Source: Asaia siamensis (lineage in GTDB: Bacteria > Pseudomonadota > Alphaproteobacteria > Acetobacterales > Acetobacteraceae). Taken from it: a DNA stretch of 64,000 bases. Under the pieces are notes generated by a model. It did no database searches and was not told the origin of the DNA. It was given only the letters and a program-made list of their open reading frames with translations. A program made the translations under genes and the position numbers. Every line of letters starts with the position of its first letter. Position 1 is the first letter of the stretch. Below, piece after piece: positions 7,341 through 16,460 of the stretch. The DNA is taken from NCBI RefSeq assembly GCF_014635085.1, contig NZ_BMCH01000005.1, positions 186,001-250,000 of the forward strand, read 5' to 3'.

Positions 7341-8711
7341 ATGATCAGCCTGTTCGATCTTTTCAAAATCGGTATCGGTCCGTCATCATCCCATACGGTG
7401 GGGCCGATGCGGGCGGCGCAGCGTTTCATGACGTCGCTCACCGATTTCGACAGCATCATGCGTCTGCGTGTCACGCTTTACGGGTCTCTGGCATGGACAG
7501 CCCAGGGTCACGCGACCGACAAGGCGGTAATTCTCGGTCTGTGCGGCGAATTGCCGCAGACAGTCGATCCGGATGCAGCAGACGGTATCGTGGCGCAGGT
7601 CGAGTCGAACAGACACATCGTGTTCGATGGCAAGGTACTGCCTTTCGACCCGGTTCACGATCTGGTTCTGGACAAGCAGAGCGTGCCTCCCGTTCATCCG
7701 AATACGCTGCAATTCGAGGCGCTGAACGCTGAAGGTGAGGCGCTTGAAACGGCACGTTTCTGCTCGGTGGGCGGTGGTTTCATCGTTCCTGAGAAAGCGA
7801 CCGAAACAGCAGGTTATGCCCAGCCCAGCGTGCCTTACCCGTTCACCAGTGGCGCCGAATTGCTGCATCAGGCGAGATTGCATGATCTGAGTATTGCGGC
7901 CCTCGTCATGGAGAATGAATGCGCCCTGCGCCCCAGAGACGAGATTATTGCCTATCTCGACGAGATCATCGCGGTCATGATGGCCTGTATTGCGCGCGGA
8001 ATGGAGCAAAGCGGCATTTTGCCGGGGCGTCTGAAAGTGCGCCGCAGGGCGCGCGCCCTGCATGAAAAGCTTCGGGAGCGGGAGCGCGCCAATACGCGCT
8101 CGGCCCATGGTATCATGGACTGGATCAGCCTTTTCGCTATTGCCGTGAATGAGGAGAATGCTGCCGGTGGTCGCGTGGTCACGGCGCCGACCAATGGTGC
8201 CGCCGGAATCATTCCTTCGGTTCTGCGCTATTACCGCGATTATTGCCCGCCTCTCCCGCCTGCCACGGCGCAGCAGGGCATGCGCGATTTTCTGCTGACC
8301 GCTGGCGCCATCGGGGGGCTTTTCAAGCTCAATGCGTCGATTTCAGGGGCTGAAGTGGGTTGTCAGGGCGAGGTCGGCGTCGCTTCATCCATGGCGGCGG
8401 CCGGGCTGGCGGCGGCACTGGGTGGCACGCCCGAGCAGATCGAGGATGCTGCAGAAATAGGCATGGAGCATCATCTGGGTATGACCTGTGACCCTGTGGC
8501 GGGGCTTGTGCAGATACCCTGCATCGAACGCAACGCCTTTGGGGCAGTAAAGGCAATCAATGCCGCCTCGCTCGCACTCAATGGCGATGGTGCTCATATG
8601 GTCTCGCTCGATCAGGTCATCCGCACCATGGCTGAGACGGGACGCGACATGAACCACCGCTACAAGGAAACGTCTCTGGGCGGTCTTGCCGTCAATCTGC
8701 CGGAATGCTGA
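7341..8711 (+). CDS. sdaA: L-serine ammonia-lyase (serine dehydratase), iron-sulfur type
   Basis: 456 residues, the usual length for single-chain bacterial SdaA. It converts L-serine to pyruvate and ammonia in the cytosol. The N-terminus [23 protein letters not shown] is the family signature, with the SSSHT loop near the active site. Cysteines in [14 protein letters not shown] and QIPCIERN are placed as the three [4Fe-4S] ligands. The chain ends in Cys, as in enzymes where the C-terminal cysteine plugs the active site and caps the cluster. Monocistronic as far as can be seen, convergent with the butanediol dehydrogenase gene. Confidence 0.96.
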   Translation: MISLFDLFKIGIGPSSSHTVGPMRAAQRFMTSLTDFDSIMRLRVTLYGSLAWTAQGHATDKAVILGLCGELPQTVDPDAADGIVAQVESNRHIVFDGKVLPFDPVHDLVLDKQSVPPVHPNTLQFEALNAEGEALETARFCSVGGGFIVPEKATETAGYAQPSVPYPFTSGAELLHQARLHDLSIAALVMENECALRPRDEIIAYLDEIIAVMMACIARGMEQSGILPGRLKVRRRARALHEKLRERERANTRSAHGIMDWISLFAIAVNEENAAGGRVVTAPTNGAAGIIPSVLRYYRDYCPPLPPATAQQGMRDFLLTAGAIGGLFKLNASISGAEVGCQGEVGVASSMAAAGLAAALGGTPEQIEDAAEIGMEHHLGMTCDPVAGLVQIPCIERNAFGAVKAINAASLALNGDGAHMVSLDQVIRTMAETGRDMNHRYKETSLGGLAVNLPEC

Positions 8712-8753
8712 TCGAACCGATGGAAGGCCTCTTTCAAAGCCTCCCGTGAAGGC

Positions 8754-9533
8754 TCAGCGATAGACGATACCGCCATCGGTCAGGATGGCCTGACCTGTGA
8801 TGTAGTCGGAGTCCGGCCCGGACAGGAAGGCAACGAGTGCTGCCACGTCATCGGGTGTCTGGGCACGACCGAGCGCAATGCCCTCGACGAATTTCTTGTA
8901 GGTTTCGCCTTTTTCCGAGCCGGTCATCTCGGCAAAGCGCTCATCGATCTCGACCCACATATCCGTGCCTACGATACCGGGGCAGTAGGCGTTTACGGTG
9001 ATGCCCGCGCTCGCATATTCCCTGGCCGCTGACTGGGTGAGAGCGCGCACCGCGAATTTCGTGGCGGAATAGACGCCAAGCATCGCAAATCCATCATGCC
9101 CTGCGATCGAGGAGGCGTTGATGATCTTGCCCTTCTGATTGCGTGCCTTGAACTTGGCGGCGGCAGCCTGAATGCCCCAGAGCACACCCTGGATATTGAT
9201 GCGCAGAATACGCTCGACCTCTTCTGGCATGACATCGGCAATCGGATTGACCTGCGCGATGCCGGCATTGTTGATCATGACATCAAACCCGCCCAGCTCG
9301 GCTTCGGCGTGGTCAATTGCCCCATAGACAGCGTCACGATCGCTCACATCGGCGGCAAAAACGCTGGCCTTGCGGCCCAGCGCCTCGATCTCGCTTTTCA
9401 CGCTGTGCAGCTTGTCCGTCTTGAGATCGACCAGAGCAATATCAGCACCGTCTTTCGCCAGACGGAGGGCGATGCCGCGACCGATACCCTGTGCAGCGCC
9501 GGTAACGAGGATGACTTTTCCGTTGAGTGACAT
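8754..9533 (-). CDS. budC: Acetoin/diacetyl reductase, meso-2,3-butanediol dehydrogenase
   Basis: 259-residue classical short-chain dehydrogenase. Visible motifs are [12 protein letters not shown] (Rossmann glycine motif, residues 11-22), NNAG, catalytic Ser in [16 protein letters not shown] (Tyr and Lys) and the C-terminal TDGGIVYR. Length and the sequence [19 protein letters not shown] closely fit the BudC/diacetyl reductase group, which interconverts acetoin and 2,3-butanediol with NAD(H) in overflow metabolism. It lies alone on the minus strand downstream of holC. Its leader holds a likely -10 element and an 8-bp inverted repeat. Related SDRs such as sorbitol dehydrogenases are the alternative. 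Confidence 0.88.
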   Translation of the reverse strand: MSLNGKVILVTGAAQGIGRGIALRLAKDGADIALVDLKTDKLHSVKSEIEALGRKASVFAADVSDRDAVYGAIDHAEAELGGFDVMINNAGIAQVNPIADVMPEEVERILRINIQGVLWGIQAAAAKFKARNQKGKIINASSIAGHDGFAMLGVYSATKFAVRALTQSAAREYASAGITVNAYCPGIVGTDMWVEIDERFAEMTGSEKGETYKKFVEGIALGRAQTPDDVAALVAFLSGPDSDYITGQAILTDGGIVYR

Positions 9534-9612
9534 GATCGCTCTTTCCTGAAGCGAACCGGCGCCTTTCCTTCAGGCGGCGCTGCGGTCCCGATGCATGATC
9601 AGTAAACGGAAC

Positions 9613-9659
9613 AGTATAGAGTCGGATCGTTCGGATAATCGCTTTGTGATAAAAGCGAT
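9613..9659 (-). promoter_or_regulatory. Putative budC promoter with overlapping inverted repeat
   Basis: On the minus strand a consensus-like -10, TATACT (9618-9613), lies about 80 bases before the budC start. Some 20 bases further upstream is a perfect inverted repeat ATCGCTTT/AAAGCGAT (9638-9645 and 9652-9659, 6-base loop), which would cover the -35 region. That placement fits a repressor operator. It could instead be the end of the holC transcript, but no T-run follows the stem. Confidence 0.4.
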
Positions 9660-9681
9660 ATACTGTGTCAGAGGCGAGGGT

Positions 9682-10128
9682 TTACCCGGCTTTCTGCCAT
9701 CCGCGTTCCTGCTGCTGCCAATAGGCCAGACTGTGCCCGGCCTGTTTCACCTGTTTCCAAAGCGTGCGGGCGCGTGAGACGGCCTGCGGATCATTACCGT
9801 CGAACAGGGTGAAGATACGGTCGAACTGCTCCAGGCCCTGTTCGACACCGCCATCCAGCAGAAACAGAAACCGGGCATCATTGGGCACGTCATCGCCCTT
9901 CGTCAGCCAGATGGGCTGACGAGGACCATGCCCCATGCTCTGACTGCCATGGGGAAGCCAGAGCGGGTTTTTGGCCTTCCAGAGCGCTTCATCAAGCTGC
10001 TTGACCTGTGCCGCATCGCGACAGCGAATGACTGCGCGCTGCCCGGCATCGAGGGTACGACCCAAGAGCGCGGGCAGGGCGTCTTCCAGCGTGGTGCGGG
10101 TCAGGTGATAGAAGCCGATTTCGCTCAT
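9682..10128 (-). CDS. holC: DNA polymerase III chi subunit
   Basis: 148 residues starting MSEIGFYHLTRTTLEDALPALL. Chi belongs to the clamp-loader accessory chi-psi pair and links the replicase to SSB. The layout is typical: N-terminal FYHLT strand, the AVIRCRDAAQVKQLDEALW segment, then LWLPHGSQSMG and QPIWLTKGDD, and a DRIFTLFDGND segment near the C-terminus. The ATG at 10128 shares one base with the pepA stop (TGATG), and the pepA-holC order is common in Proteobacteria. Longer open frames upstream lie inside pepA and are not needed. Confidence 0.93.
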   Translation of the reverse strand: MSEIGFYHLTRTTLEDALPALLGRTLDAGQRAVIRCRDAAQVKQLDEALWKAKNPLWLPHGSQSMGHGPRQPIWLTKGDDVPNDARFLFLLDGGVEQGLEQFDRIFTLFDGNDPQAVSRARTLWKQVKQAGHSLAYWQQQERGWQKAG

Positions 10129-11624
10129 CAGGCGTTTGCGGTTTCCGGCTCGTGATGGCGCACCAGCGCGTCGAGCAGACGCACGCCGAAGCCGGTTGCG
10201 CCCTTCGGGCATTGCGGTGCGGCATCTGAGCGCCAGGCAACGCCAGCGATATCGAGATGGGCCCACGGCGTGTCGCCCACGAAGCGCGCCAAAAACTGCG
10301 CCGCCGTGATCGAACTGCCAGGGCGGCCCGTGATGTTCTTCATATCGGCGATATCGGAACGAAGCTGACGGTCATAGGCCTTGCCCATGGGCATGCGCCA
10401 GACAGCTTCGCCCGTCTGCTCGCCCGCCTCGAAAAGTGCATTGGCGAGGGCATCGTCATTGCTGAAAAGACCGGCGCGTATATGACCGAGGCTCACCACG
10501 ATGGCGCCTGTCAGCGTGGCCAGATCGACCATCAGGCGGGGCTGGAAGCGCTCCTTGGCATAGGCCAGCACATCGGCCAGAACGAGGCGCCCTTCGGCAT
10601 CGGTATTCAGCACTTCGATGGTCTTGCCAGCATAGCTGCGCACCACGTCGCCGGGGCGCTGGGCATTGCCAGAGAGCATGTTCTCGACAAGTCCCACCAC
10701 GCCGATCACATGGGTCTTTGCCTTGCGACGGGCCACGGCTTCCATCGCACCGACAACGGCCGCAGCACCGCCCATATCGGTCTTCATTTCATCCATGCCA
10801 GCCGCAGGCTTGATGGAAATACCGCCGGAATCGAAGGTCACGCCCTTGCCGATAAAGGCAAGCGGTGCCTCTTCCGAGCCGCGATAGCGCATAATCGCCA
10901 CACGGGCTTCCTGATCGCTGCCCTGCGCCACGCCGAGCAATGCACCAAAGCCCAGCTCTGCCAGTTTGGCGGAATCGAGAATCTCGACCTCAACGCCCAG
11001 ATCGCGAAGACCCTCGATGCGTCGGGCAAATTCGGGCGGGGTCAGGACATTGGGCGGCTCGCTGACCAGGTCACGCGCCCGGAACACGCCCTGGGCCACG
11101 GCACGCAGGCTTTCCCACTCGGCACGTACGCTGTCGGGGTTTTCGACCCCGATATGCAGGCGCTGCAGCTGCGGTGCGTTTTCTTGCTCGTCAGTATGAT
11201 ACAGGTCGAAGCTGTAGCGCCCCAGAGCCGCTCCATACGCAGCGTGAGCGGCGAAGTCGGCACAACGCCCGGCCAGGGCGAGATCGGCATGGGTGGTGTC
11301 GCGCACGGCTTTTGCCGCCTGTCCGCCAGCCGCTTCCATGGTCGGGATGTCCAGCTCGTCAGCCGGACCGCAGCCGATCAGGACGATCCGCGCAAAGGCA
11401 GCACAGGGGGCCAGCAGCACGCAGCTCTGGTCGCGCTGCCCCTTGAAGCGCGAAATGGCGGTGGCACGACGCAGCGCCCCGCCCGTCGCGGCGTCGAGAT
11501 GGGCAAACGGGCCGTTGGCGACATCGAAATCCGGCCCGGTCAGCAGGACGAGTGTCTGCTCCGATTCCGGGGCTCCCTTGCCTTGCAGGATGGGAAACGG
11601 TGCCTGGATCTGGATGTCGAGCAT
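10128..11624 (-). CDS. pepA: Leucyl aminopeptidase, M17 family
   Basis: 498 residues from the ATG at 11624, which has GGAAAG upstream; another ATG five codons earlier (11639) has no ribosome-binding site. Cytosolic dimetal aminopeptidase removing N-terminal residues, usually hexameric. Metal-ligand motifs are complete: GKGVTFDSGGISIKP (Lys, Asp), MKTDMGGAA and the M17 signature NTDAEGRLVLAD, with ATLTGA following. The N-terminal domain (about 1-165) is the less conserved macro-like domain. In some bacteria PepA also binds DNA; nothing here shows that. Translationally coupled to holC. Confidence 0.95.
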   Translation of the reverse strand: MLDIQIQAPFPILQGKGAPESEQTLVLLTGPDFDVANGPFAHLDAATGGALRRATAISRFKGQRDQSCVLLAPCAAFARIVLIGCGPADELDIPTMEAAGGQAAKAVRDTTHADLALAGRCADFAAHAAYGAALGRYSFDLYHTDEQENAPQLQRLHIGVENPDSVRAEWESLRAVAQGVFRARDLVSEPPNVLTPPEFARRIEGLRDLGVEVEILDSAKLAELGFGALLGVAQGSDQEARVAIMRYRGSEEAPLAFIGKGVTFDSGGISIKPAAGMDEMKTDMGGAAAVVGAMEAVARRKAKTHVIGVVGLVENMLSGNAQRPGDVVRSYAGKTIEVLNTDAEGRLVLADVLAYAKERFQPRLMVDLATLTGAIVVSLGHIRAGLFSNDDALANALFEAGEQTGEAVWRMPMGKAYDRQLRSDIADMKNITGRPGSSITAAQFLARFVGDTPWAHLDIAGVAWRSDAAPQCPKGATGFGVRLLDALVRHHEPETANA

Positions 11625-11811
11625 GATCTTTCCGGTCAATACGATGAGGGAGCGCCACTATCGTCATCGCGTTGGAAGATGGCAAGGCAGGATAGGATTA
11701 ATAACGATGGTGGATCGTTCATTAAATTCAAACCACTATGAGCGTTGATTAATGTCGTGAAGTATGGCCTAGTCGCGCCTCGTTCCCCAAGAAGCGCATC
11801 AAGGCTCCGAC

Positions 11812-12597
11812 ATGTCACTGCTTGCCGATCTGAATTGGCTGTTCGTTCTCTCCGGTCTCGGCGTCGGCTTTCTGGTCGGTATGACCGGAGTCGGCGGTGG
11901 CTCCCTGATGACCCCTCTGCTTATCCTGCTGTTCAAGGTGCATCCCCAGGCCGCCGTTGGTACCGATCTGCTCTATGCGGCAATCACGAAATCGGTCGGG
12001 ACCCTGGTGCATGGTCATCGCGGGGCGGTCGAATGGCGCGTCGTGCTGCGCATGCTGGCTGGCAGCCTGCCTGCCACGCTGATCGCTCTGCTGTTTCTGC
12101 ACTGGTATGGCAGCCCGTCGCATGACACGACAAAGCTGGTGTCGACTGCACTTGGCGTGGCGCTGCTGATTACCGCGCCCAGCGTCTTTTTCCGTAAGGA
12201 GTTGCAGGCCTGGTCTCATCGCCATGCAGGCGAATTGTCGCCGCGTAGCGCGGCTATCCTGACCGTTGTTCTGGGCGCCGTTCTGGGCGTGATGGTCACG
12301 CTTTCTTCCGTAGGGGCCGGGGCGATTGGCATGACCGTGCTGATCCTGCTTTATCCGTCGCTCAGCACGGCGCGTCTTGTCGGTTCGGATATCGCCCATG
12401 CTGTTCCGCTGACGCTGATTGCAGGCATGGGTCACTGGTGGCTGGGTGCCGTCAAGATCCCGATGCTGGTCTCACTGCTCTGCGGCTCCATCCCCGGCAT
12501 CATTCTTGGCAGTCTCTGCGTCGGTCAGGTCAATGAACGCGTACAACGCACCGTTCTGGCTGCCGTGCTCTTCATCGTCGGCTGGCGTCTGGTCTGA
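11812..12597 (+). CDS. TSUP (TauE/SafE) family membrane exporter
   Basis: 261-residue inner-membrane protein with seven to eight predicted helices in two repeats. The N-terminal repeat carries GFLVGMTGVGGGSLMTPLLI and the C-terminal one GAVLGVMVTLSSVGAGAIGM, the paired glycine-rich signatures of TSUP transporters. Members export sulfite, sulfoacetate or other small organosulfur anions, or import such anions. AAGG precedes the ATG. The gene is divergent from pepA and convergent with the molybdopterin operon, so the context does not identify the substrate. Confidence 0.85.
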   Translation: MSLLADLNWLFVLSGLGVGFLVGMTGVGGGSLMTPLLILLFKVHPQAAVGTDLLYAAITKSVGTLVHGHRGAVEWRVVLRMLAGSLPATLIALLFLHWYGSPSHDTTKLVSTALGVALLITAPSVFFRKELQAWSHRHAGELSPRSAAILTVVLGAVLGVMVTLSSVGAGAIGMTVLILLYPSLSTARLVGSDIAHAVPLTLIAGMGHWWLGAVKIPMLVSLLCGSIPGIILGSLCVGQVNERVQRTVLAAVLFIVGWRLV

Positions 12598-12633
12598 AGC
12601 GCTGCGAGGCGCTTCTCTTTCACCTCAAATTAA

Positions 12634-12685
12634 GGGTTTCCAAGGGGCGACGGCCCTTTGGCGGGGTATGGGGCAGAGCCCCCTG
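12634..12685. repeat. Dispersed intergenic repeat, copy 1
   Basis: The sequence around TTTCCAAGGGGCGACGGCCC and TTTGGCGGGGTATGGGGC recurs almost unchanged at 58501-58554. It contains short GC-rich stems (GGGGCGACGGCCCC-like and GGGGCAGAGCCCC). It sits between the convergent TSUP gene and moaE, as expected for a dispersed palindromic intergenic element that might also end transcription. Confidence 0.7.
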
Positions 12686-12692
12686 CCCATTC

Positions 12693-13127
12693 TCACGAAA
12701 TTTCCGCTACCTCATGGCAGGCAATCCATTCGGAATGCCCATCGGCATAGCGCTCGCGTTTCCAGATCGGCACGCGTCGCTTGATCTCGTCGATAACAAA
12801 GCGGCAGGCAGTAAACGCCGCATCGCGATGCGGGGCTGAGACACCAATCCAGACTGCCATGTCTCCAATGGCCAGAGTGCCGATGCGATGAATGCAGGAG
12901 GCGGCCAGAATGTCGAAGCGCGTTTCCGCCTCGGCAAGGACGGCAAGCGCTTCGGCTTCAGCGAGGGGCAGATAGGCCTGGTAATCGAGGCCGAGCACGG
13001 CCTGTCCGTCGCTGTTGTTGCGCACCCAGCCTTCGAAACTGCAATAGCCCCCGGCTTCGTCACGGCGCAGGGCTGATGCGTAGGCGTTCGGGTCGATCGG
13101 GGAGTCGGTCAGAAGGAACGTGCTCAT
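12693..13127 (-). CDS. moaE: Molybdopterin synthase catalytic subunit MoaE
   Basis: 144 residues. MoaE dimer with two MoaD chains inserts sulfur into cyclic pyranopterin monophosphate to make molybdopterin. Family motifs: GGYCSFEGWVRN (the active-site loop, usually GAxxxFxGxVRN), HRIGTLAIGDMAVWIGVSAPHR and the C-terminal VPIWKRERYADG, containing the lysine of the KxxxW-type active site (PIWKRE). It ends the moeA-moaA-C-D-E operon and overlaps moaD by 4 nt (ATGA), consistent with one-to-one production of the two subunits. Confidence 0.96.
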   Translation of the reverse strand: MSTFLLTDSPIDPNAYASALRRDEAGGYCSFEGWVRNNSDGQAVLGLDYQAYLPLAEAEALAVLAEAETRFDILAASCIHRIGTLAIGDMAVWIGVSAPHRDAAFTACRFVIDEIKRRVPIWKRERYADGHSEWIACHEVAEIS

Positions 13128-13366
13128 CCGCCGGATACCGGGGGGATGAAAACGACATGATCTCCTTCTGCCGGGCGATGATCCCAGTTGGCAAAGGCCG
13201 CGTTGACGGCGACACGCAGACGCTTCGCCGGGAGGGTAAAGCCGTGACGATGCGTCAGTTCGTCATAAAGCATGGCGAGACTGGTCGCGCTGGTGTCGAT
13301 TTCTTCCTGCGGGCAACCGGCTTCATCGCGCAGGAGGGCGAAATATTCGAGAGTCAGGCGCGGCAT
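13124..13366 (-). CDS. moaD: Molybdopterin synthase sulfur carrier MoaD
   Basis: 80 residues from MPRLTLEYFALLRDEAG; I chose the ATG at 13366, one base after the moaC stop. Ubiquitin-like beta-grasp protein ending in the required Gly-Gly tail (FIPPVSGG), which is thiocarboxylated to donate sulfur in molybdopterin synthesis. RVAVNAAFANWDHRPAEGDHVVF matches the VAVNxxxxxxxxxLxxGDEVAF pattern of the family. An upstream start inside moaC is possible in frame but gives an unneeded extension. Confidence 0.95.
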   Translation of the reverse strand: MPRLTLEYFALLRDEAGCPQEEIDTSATSLAMLYDELTHRHGFTLPAKRLRVAVNAAFANWDHRPAEGDHVVFIPPVSGG

Positions 13367-13367
13367 G

Positions 13368-13844
13368 TCAGGGTGTGCCGAAATCGCGCTTGCCACCGGT
13401 CTTGCCCATCAGGCGCACGTCCTGAATGACCATGTCATGGCTGAGCGCCTTGCACATGTCGTAAAGCGTGAGTGCGGCCACGGTAGCACCGGTCAGGGCC
13501 TCCATTTCAACGCCGGTCTTGCCTTCGCATTTGACGCGGCAATCGATGAGGGCATCGCATCCTTCGATGGCAATTTCTACCTTGCAGCCAGTGAGGGAGA
13601 GGGGGTGGCAGAGCGGGATGAGCTGCGCCGTCGCCTTGGTGCCCATGATACCCGCGAGCTGCGCCACAGTCAGGACGGCGCCCTTGCTGGTCATATAGCC
13701 TGACTCGGCAAGGGACTGGGCGACTTCGAGCGGAAAGCGAAGCGTCGCGCGGGCATGAGCCTCGCGGCGGGTCACACTTTTATCGCCGATCTCGACCATA
13801 TGGGGGCGTTGTCCGGTTTCATCCACATGGGTCAGCGACACCAT
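13368..13844 (-). CDS. moaC: Cyclic pyranopterin monophosphate synthase MoaC
   Basis: 158 residues, the normal length. MoaC completes the conversion of GTP to cyclic pyranopterin monophosphate together with MoaA. Diagnostic motifs are all visible: LIPLCHPLSLTG (active-site histidine), KTGVEMEALTGATVAALTLYDM and the C-terminal DMVIQDVRLMGKTGGKRDF with the catalytic Lys-Lys/Asp region. I chose the ATG at 13844, one base past the moaA stop; the frame continues open upstream but inside moaA. Confidence 0.96.
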   Translation of the reverse strand: MVSLTHVDETGQRPHMVEIGDKSVTRREAHARATLRFPLEVAQSLAESGYMTSKGAVLTVAQLAGIMGTKATAQLIPLCHPLSLTGCKVEIAIEGCDALIDCRVKCEGKTGVEMEALTGATVAALTLYDMCKALSHDMVIQDVRLMGKTGGKRDFGTP

Positions 13845-13845
13845 C

Positions 13846-14883
13846 TCAGCCTCCGATATAATACATTTCGATCCGCTCGCCTGAAGCACGCTGCGGGTCT
13901 GGATTGCGTATTTCACTATAACGATCCGCGCGGCCTCGCCAGATGCGACGGAGCAGCGTTTCGAGCGCTGCATCATCGGTGTCAGCGAGGGCGGGGCGCA
14001 GATCGGTCCCGGTCTTTGCGAAGAGGCAGGTATAGATCTGCCCCTCTGAAGAAAGACGCGCCCGCGAACAATCGCCGCAGAACGGCGCCGTGACCGAGGA
14101 AATGAAACCGATCTCGCCGCTGCCGTCGGCAAGACGGTAACGTTGCGCCACTTCGCCGCGATAGAGGGGTTCGAGCGGTTCGAGCGGATAGACAGCCCCG
14201 ATGCGTTCCAGAAGGGTCGCAGAGGGCACGACAGCGCTTTCGGACCAGTGATTGCGCGTGCCGACATCCATGAATTCAATGAAGCGAAGGGTGATGCCCG
14301 TGTGGCGAAACCGGCTCACCAGGGGCAGGATATCCTGCTCGTTGATGCCGCGCTGCACGACAGTGTTGATCTTGATGCCACCGGGAAAGCCTCGTGAGGC
14401 GGCTTTGTCGATAGCGCTCAGCACCGTATCCAGCGCGTCGCGACCACCGCTCAGGTGGCTGAAAACAGCAGGGTCAAGACTGTCGAGACTGATCGTCAGG
14501 CGAGAGAGCCCGGCGTGATAGAGCGCGTCGAGATGGCGGTCGAGCAGAACGCCATTGGTGGTCAGGGCTACATCGTCGATACCAGGCAGGGCGACGAGCC
14601 GCGCGACCAGCGTGTCGAGCCGGGGGCGCAGCAATGGCTCGCCACCGGTCAGGCGCAGCTTGCTGACGCCAAGCCGCGCCGAAATGCGGGCGATACGCTC
14701 TATTGTCGTGAAATCCAGACGCTGTGCCGGTTCGAGAAAGGCGAAATCGTCGTGGAACACCGATTGCGGCATGCAATAAGGGCAGCGAAAATTGCAGCGA
14801 TCCATGACCGAAATGCGCAGATCGTGCCATGGCCGTGCCAGCAGGTCTTTCGGCTGTTCGGGTGCTGAACTCTCACCATTCAT
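13846..14883 (-). CDS. moaA: GTP 3',8-cyclase MoaA (radical SAM)
   Basis: 345 residues from the ATG at 14883 (MNGESSAPEQ), overlapping the moeA stop by 11 nt. Radical-SAM enzyme for the first step of molybdenum cofactor synthesis. The N-terminal cluster motif CxxxCxxC is Cys30, Cys34 and Cys37 (CNFRCPYC). The second cluster is in FCGDCSRARLSSEGQIYTC (Cx2Cx13C). The chain ends in the conserved Gly-Gly tail (MYYIGG) that enters the active site. KLRLTGGEPLLR is the SAM-binding GGE motif. A GTG six codons upstream is a weaker start. Confidence 0.97.
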   Translation of the reverse strand: MNGESSAPEQPKDLLARPWHDLRISVMDRCNFRCPYCMPQSVFHDDFAFLEPAQRLDFTTIERIARISARLGVSKLRLTGGEPLLRPRLDTLVARLVALPGIDDVALTTNGVLLDRHLDALYHAGLSRLTISLDSLDPAVFSHLSGGRDALDTVLSAIDKAASRGFPGGIKINTVVQRGINEQDILPLVSRFRHTGITLRFIEFMDVGTRNHWSESAVVPSATLLERIGAVYPLEPLEPLYRGEVAQRYRLADGSGEIGFISSVTAPFCGDCSRARLSSEGQIYTCLFAKTGTDLRPALADTDDAALETLLRRIWRGRADRYSEIRNPDPQRASGERIEMYYIGG

Positions 14884-16072
14884 GAAAAAGAACGCTCGCA
14901 CTCGGCGTCAGGGGGGCAGTGCCGGGGGGAAGGGTGACGAGCCCCTGTGTCATGCCGAGACGATTGAAATCGCCCGAGGTCGGCATGGGATGAGGTATGG
15001 CCGTGGCAACACCATCGGCACCATGCACAAGCTGCACCGGCACAAGGCGGGTCATGGAGGGAAGGGGAGACAGGGTCTCCCCAAGACGCACCGGAATGGC
15101 CTCCTGCACGAGGCCTTGAGCGCGCAAAAGGGCTGGCACAACGTGGCGGCTGCAACAAGCCAATGCCGAAACAGGATTGCCAGGCAAGGCGAAAACCGGC
15201 TGCTCCTTGGCGGAGAGCCCGAACCAGAAGGGTTTGCCGGGGCGTTGCGCTATCTTGTGAAAGATTTTCCTTACCCCGAGGGACGTGAGCGCCTGAGGCA
15301 CGAAATCGAACTGCCCCATCGATACTCCACCGCTCAGAACCAGCACGTCATGCTGTTCCAGAAGCGTCGCAAGGTGGTCGGTCGTCAGGGCCAGATCGTC
15401 CGGCAGCACGGCAAAGGCCTGACGGGTGAAGCCCTTGCGTGAGAGCGAGGCGGCAATGGCAAATTCGTTCGAGCGACGGATCTGCCAGTCCTGAACGGGA
15501 GCATCGGAGGCGACCAGCTCATCACCAGTCGAGATAATGGCAATAGAGGGAATAACCGAGACCTCGGGGTGAGAGATGCCGTTGGCGGCCAGAATAGCCA
15601 TCTCGGGTGGTGTCAGCCTCAGACCGGGCGAAAGCAGGGCCGCACCCTGCGCACAATCCGCCCCTTTGGGATGGACATGCTGGTTTTTGCGTGGCGTGAC
15701 GTCTGCGCGTAGCGAAACAAGATCGCCCTGAATGTCGAAATCTTCTCGCGGAATGATCGTGTCGGCCCCTGATGGCAGCACTGACCCGGTCATGACAGCA
15801 ATTGCCTGACCGGTTCCGTCTGGCATGGCGAGTGGCGGCCGACCGGCTGGCTGCGTGGCGACAAGACGGAAATCACGCTGGCCGTCACACCAGGCCACGG
15901 CGATGCCATCGAGAATGACCCGGTCATAGGGCGGCAGGGCGCGCTCTGCGGTGACATTCTGACGCAGGATGCGACCGGCAGCCTGACCGAGCGGGATGGT
16001 CTCGGTCGGAAAAGGCCTCAGGGCCTCTCCGATAAGGGTCTCGGCAGCGTCGATGGTCAGAAGGTCGTTCAT
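14873..16072 (-). CDS. moeA: Molybdopterin molybdotransferase MoeA
   Basis: 399 residues starting MNDLLTIDAAETLI, with AAAGGT seven bases before the ATG at 16072. MoeA inserts molybdate into adenylylated molybdopterin. Motifs in order: PPYDRVILDGIAV (usually PxxDxSAMDGYA), GQAIAVMTGSVLPSGADTIIP, IISTGDEL, VLVLSGGVSMGQFDFV and FALPGNPVSALACCSRHVVPALL. The substitution of ILDGIAV for the usual SAMDGYA is a mild divergence. First gene of the molybdenum cofactor operon; the cofactor would serve molybdoenzymes encoded elsewhere. Confidence 0.94.
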   Translation of the reverse strand: MNDLLTIDAAETLIGEALRPFPTETIPLGQAAGRILRQNVTAERALPPYDRVILDGIAVAWCDGQRDFRLVATQPAGRPPLAMPDGTGQAIAVMTGSVLPSGADTIIPREDFDIQGDLVSLRADVTPRKNQHVHPKGADCAQGAALLSPGLRLTPPEMAILAANGISHPEVSVIPSIAIISTGDELVASDAPVQDWQIRRSNEFAIAASLSRKGFTRQAFAVLPDDLALTTDHLATLLEQHDVLVLSGGVSMGQFDFVPQALTSLGVRKIFHKIAQRPGKPFWFGLSAKEQPVFALPGNPVSALACCSRHVVPALLRAQGLVQEAIPVRLGETLSPLPSMTRLVPVQLVHGADGVATAIPHPMPTSGDFNRLGMTQGLVTLPPGTAPLTPSASVLFHEW

Positions 16073-16318
16073 GAAGACCTTTGTTGGCGAGGCAAGGGGG
16101 GGAAGGCAACTGAATATGTGCCCCGCTGGACAAGTTTGCCGGGTCTGCTCCTGCAAGAATGCGCGCTTTGCCCGACAGGTTCTGGCCGGTAGTCCATGAG
16201 GCGATCAATCGCCATGAAATCTGCTTGGTGTATCGGCAGCAGGCGCGTTCCGGGCAACGCCTACAGGGGGCATGCGCGGTCTGGTTGTGGCTTTTCCGTA
16301 ACATGCGCGAGGCGGGTT

Positions 16319-16344
16319 GGTTGCGAGCGTAATTTCACGCAACC
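16319..16344. repeat. Inverted repeat, 7-bp arms
   Basis: GGTTGCG (16319-16325) and CGCAACC (16338-16344) form a perfect stem with a 12-base loop in the divergent moeA/emr control region. It may be a regulator site or an RNA hairpin in a moeA leader; nothing distinguishes these. Confidence 0.4.
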
Positions 16345-16460
16345 GTGAGGGCGCCCACAGGTTGAAGGCCGGGCAGCGTCGAGCGCGCCAGGGAAGGCTC
16401 ACAAGGGCAAGACATTCTATGAAACAGATGATTGAAGCCCCCAAATAGCTATGCTAGTCC

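Noticed and set aside
16073-16330. Possible molybdenum-cofactor riboswitch ahead of moeA
   Set aside because: Hairpins are present, but I could not match enough of the consensus blocks; it would need a covariance-model search.
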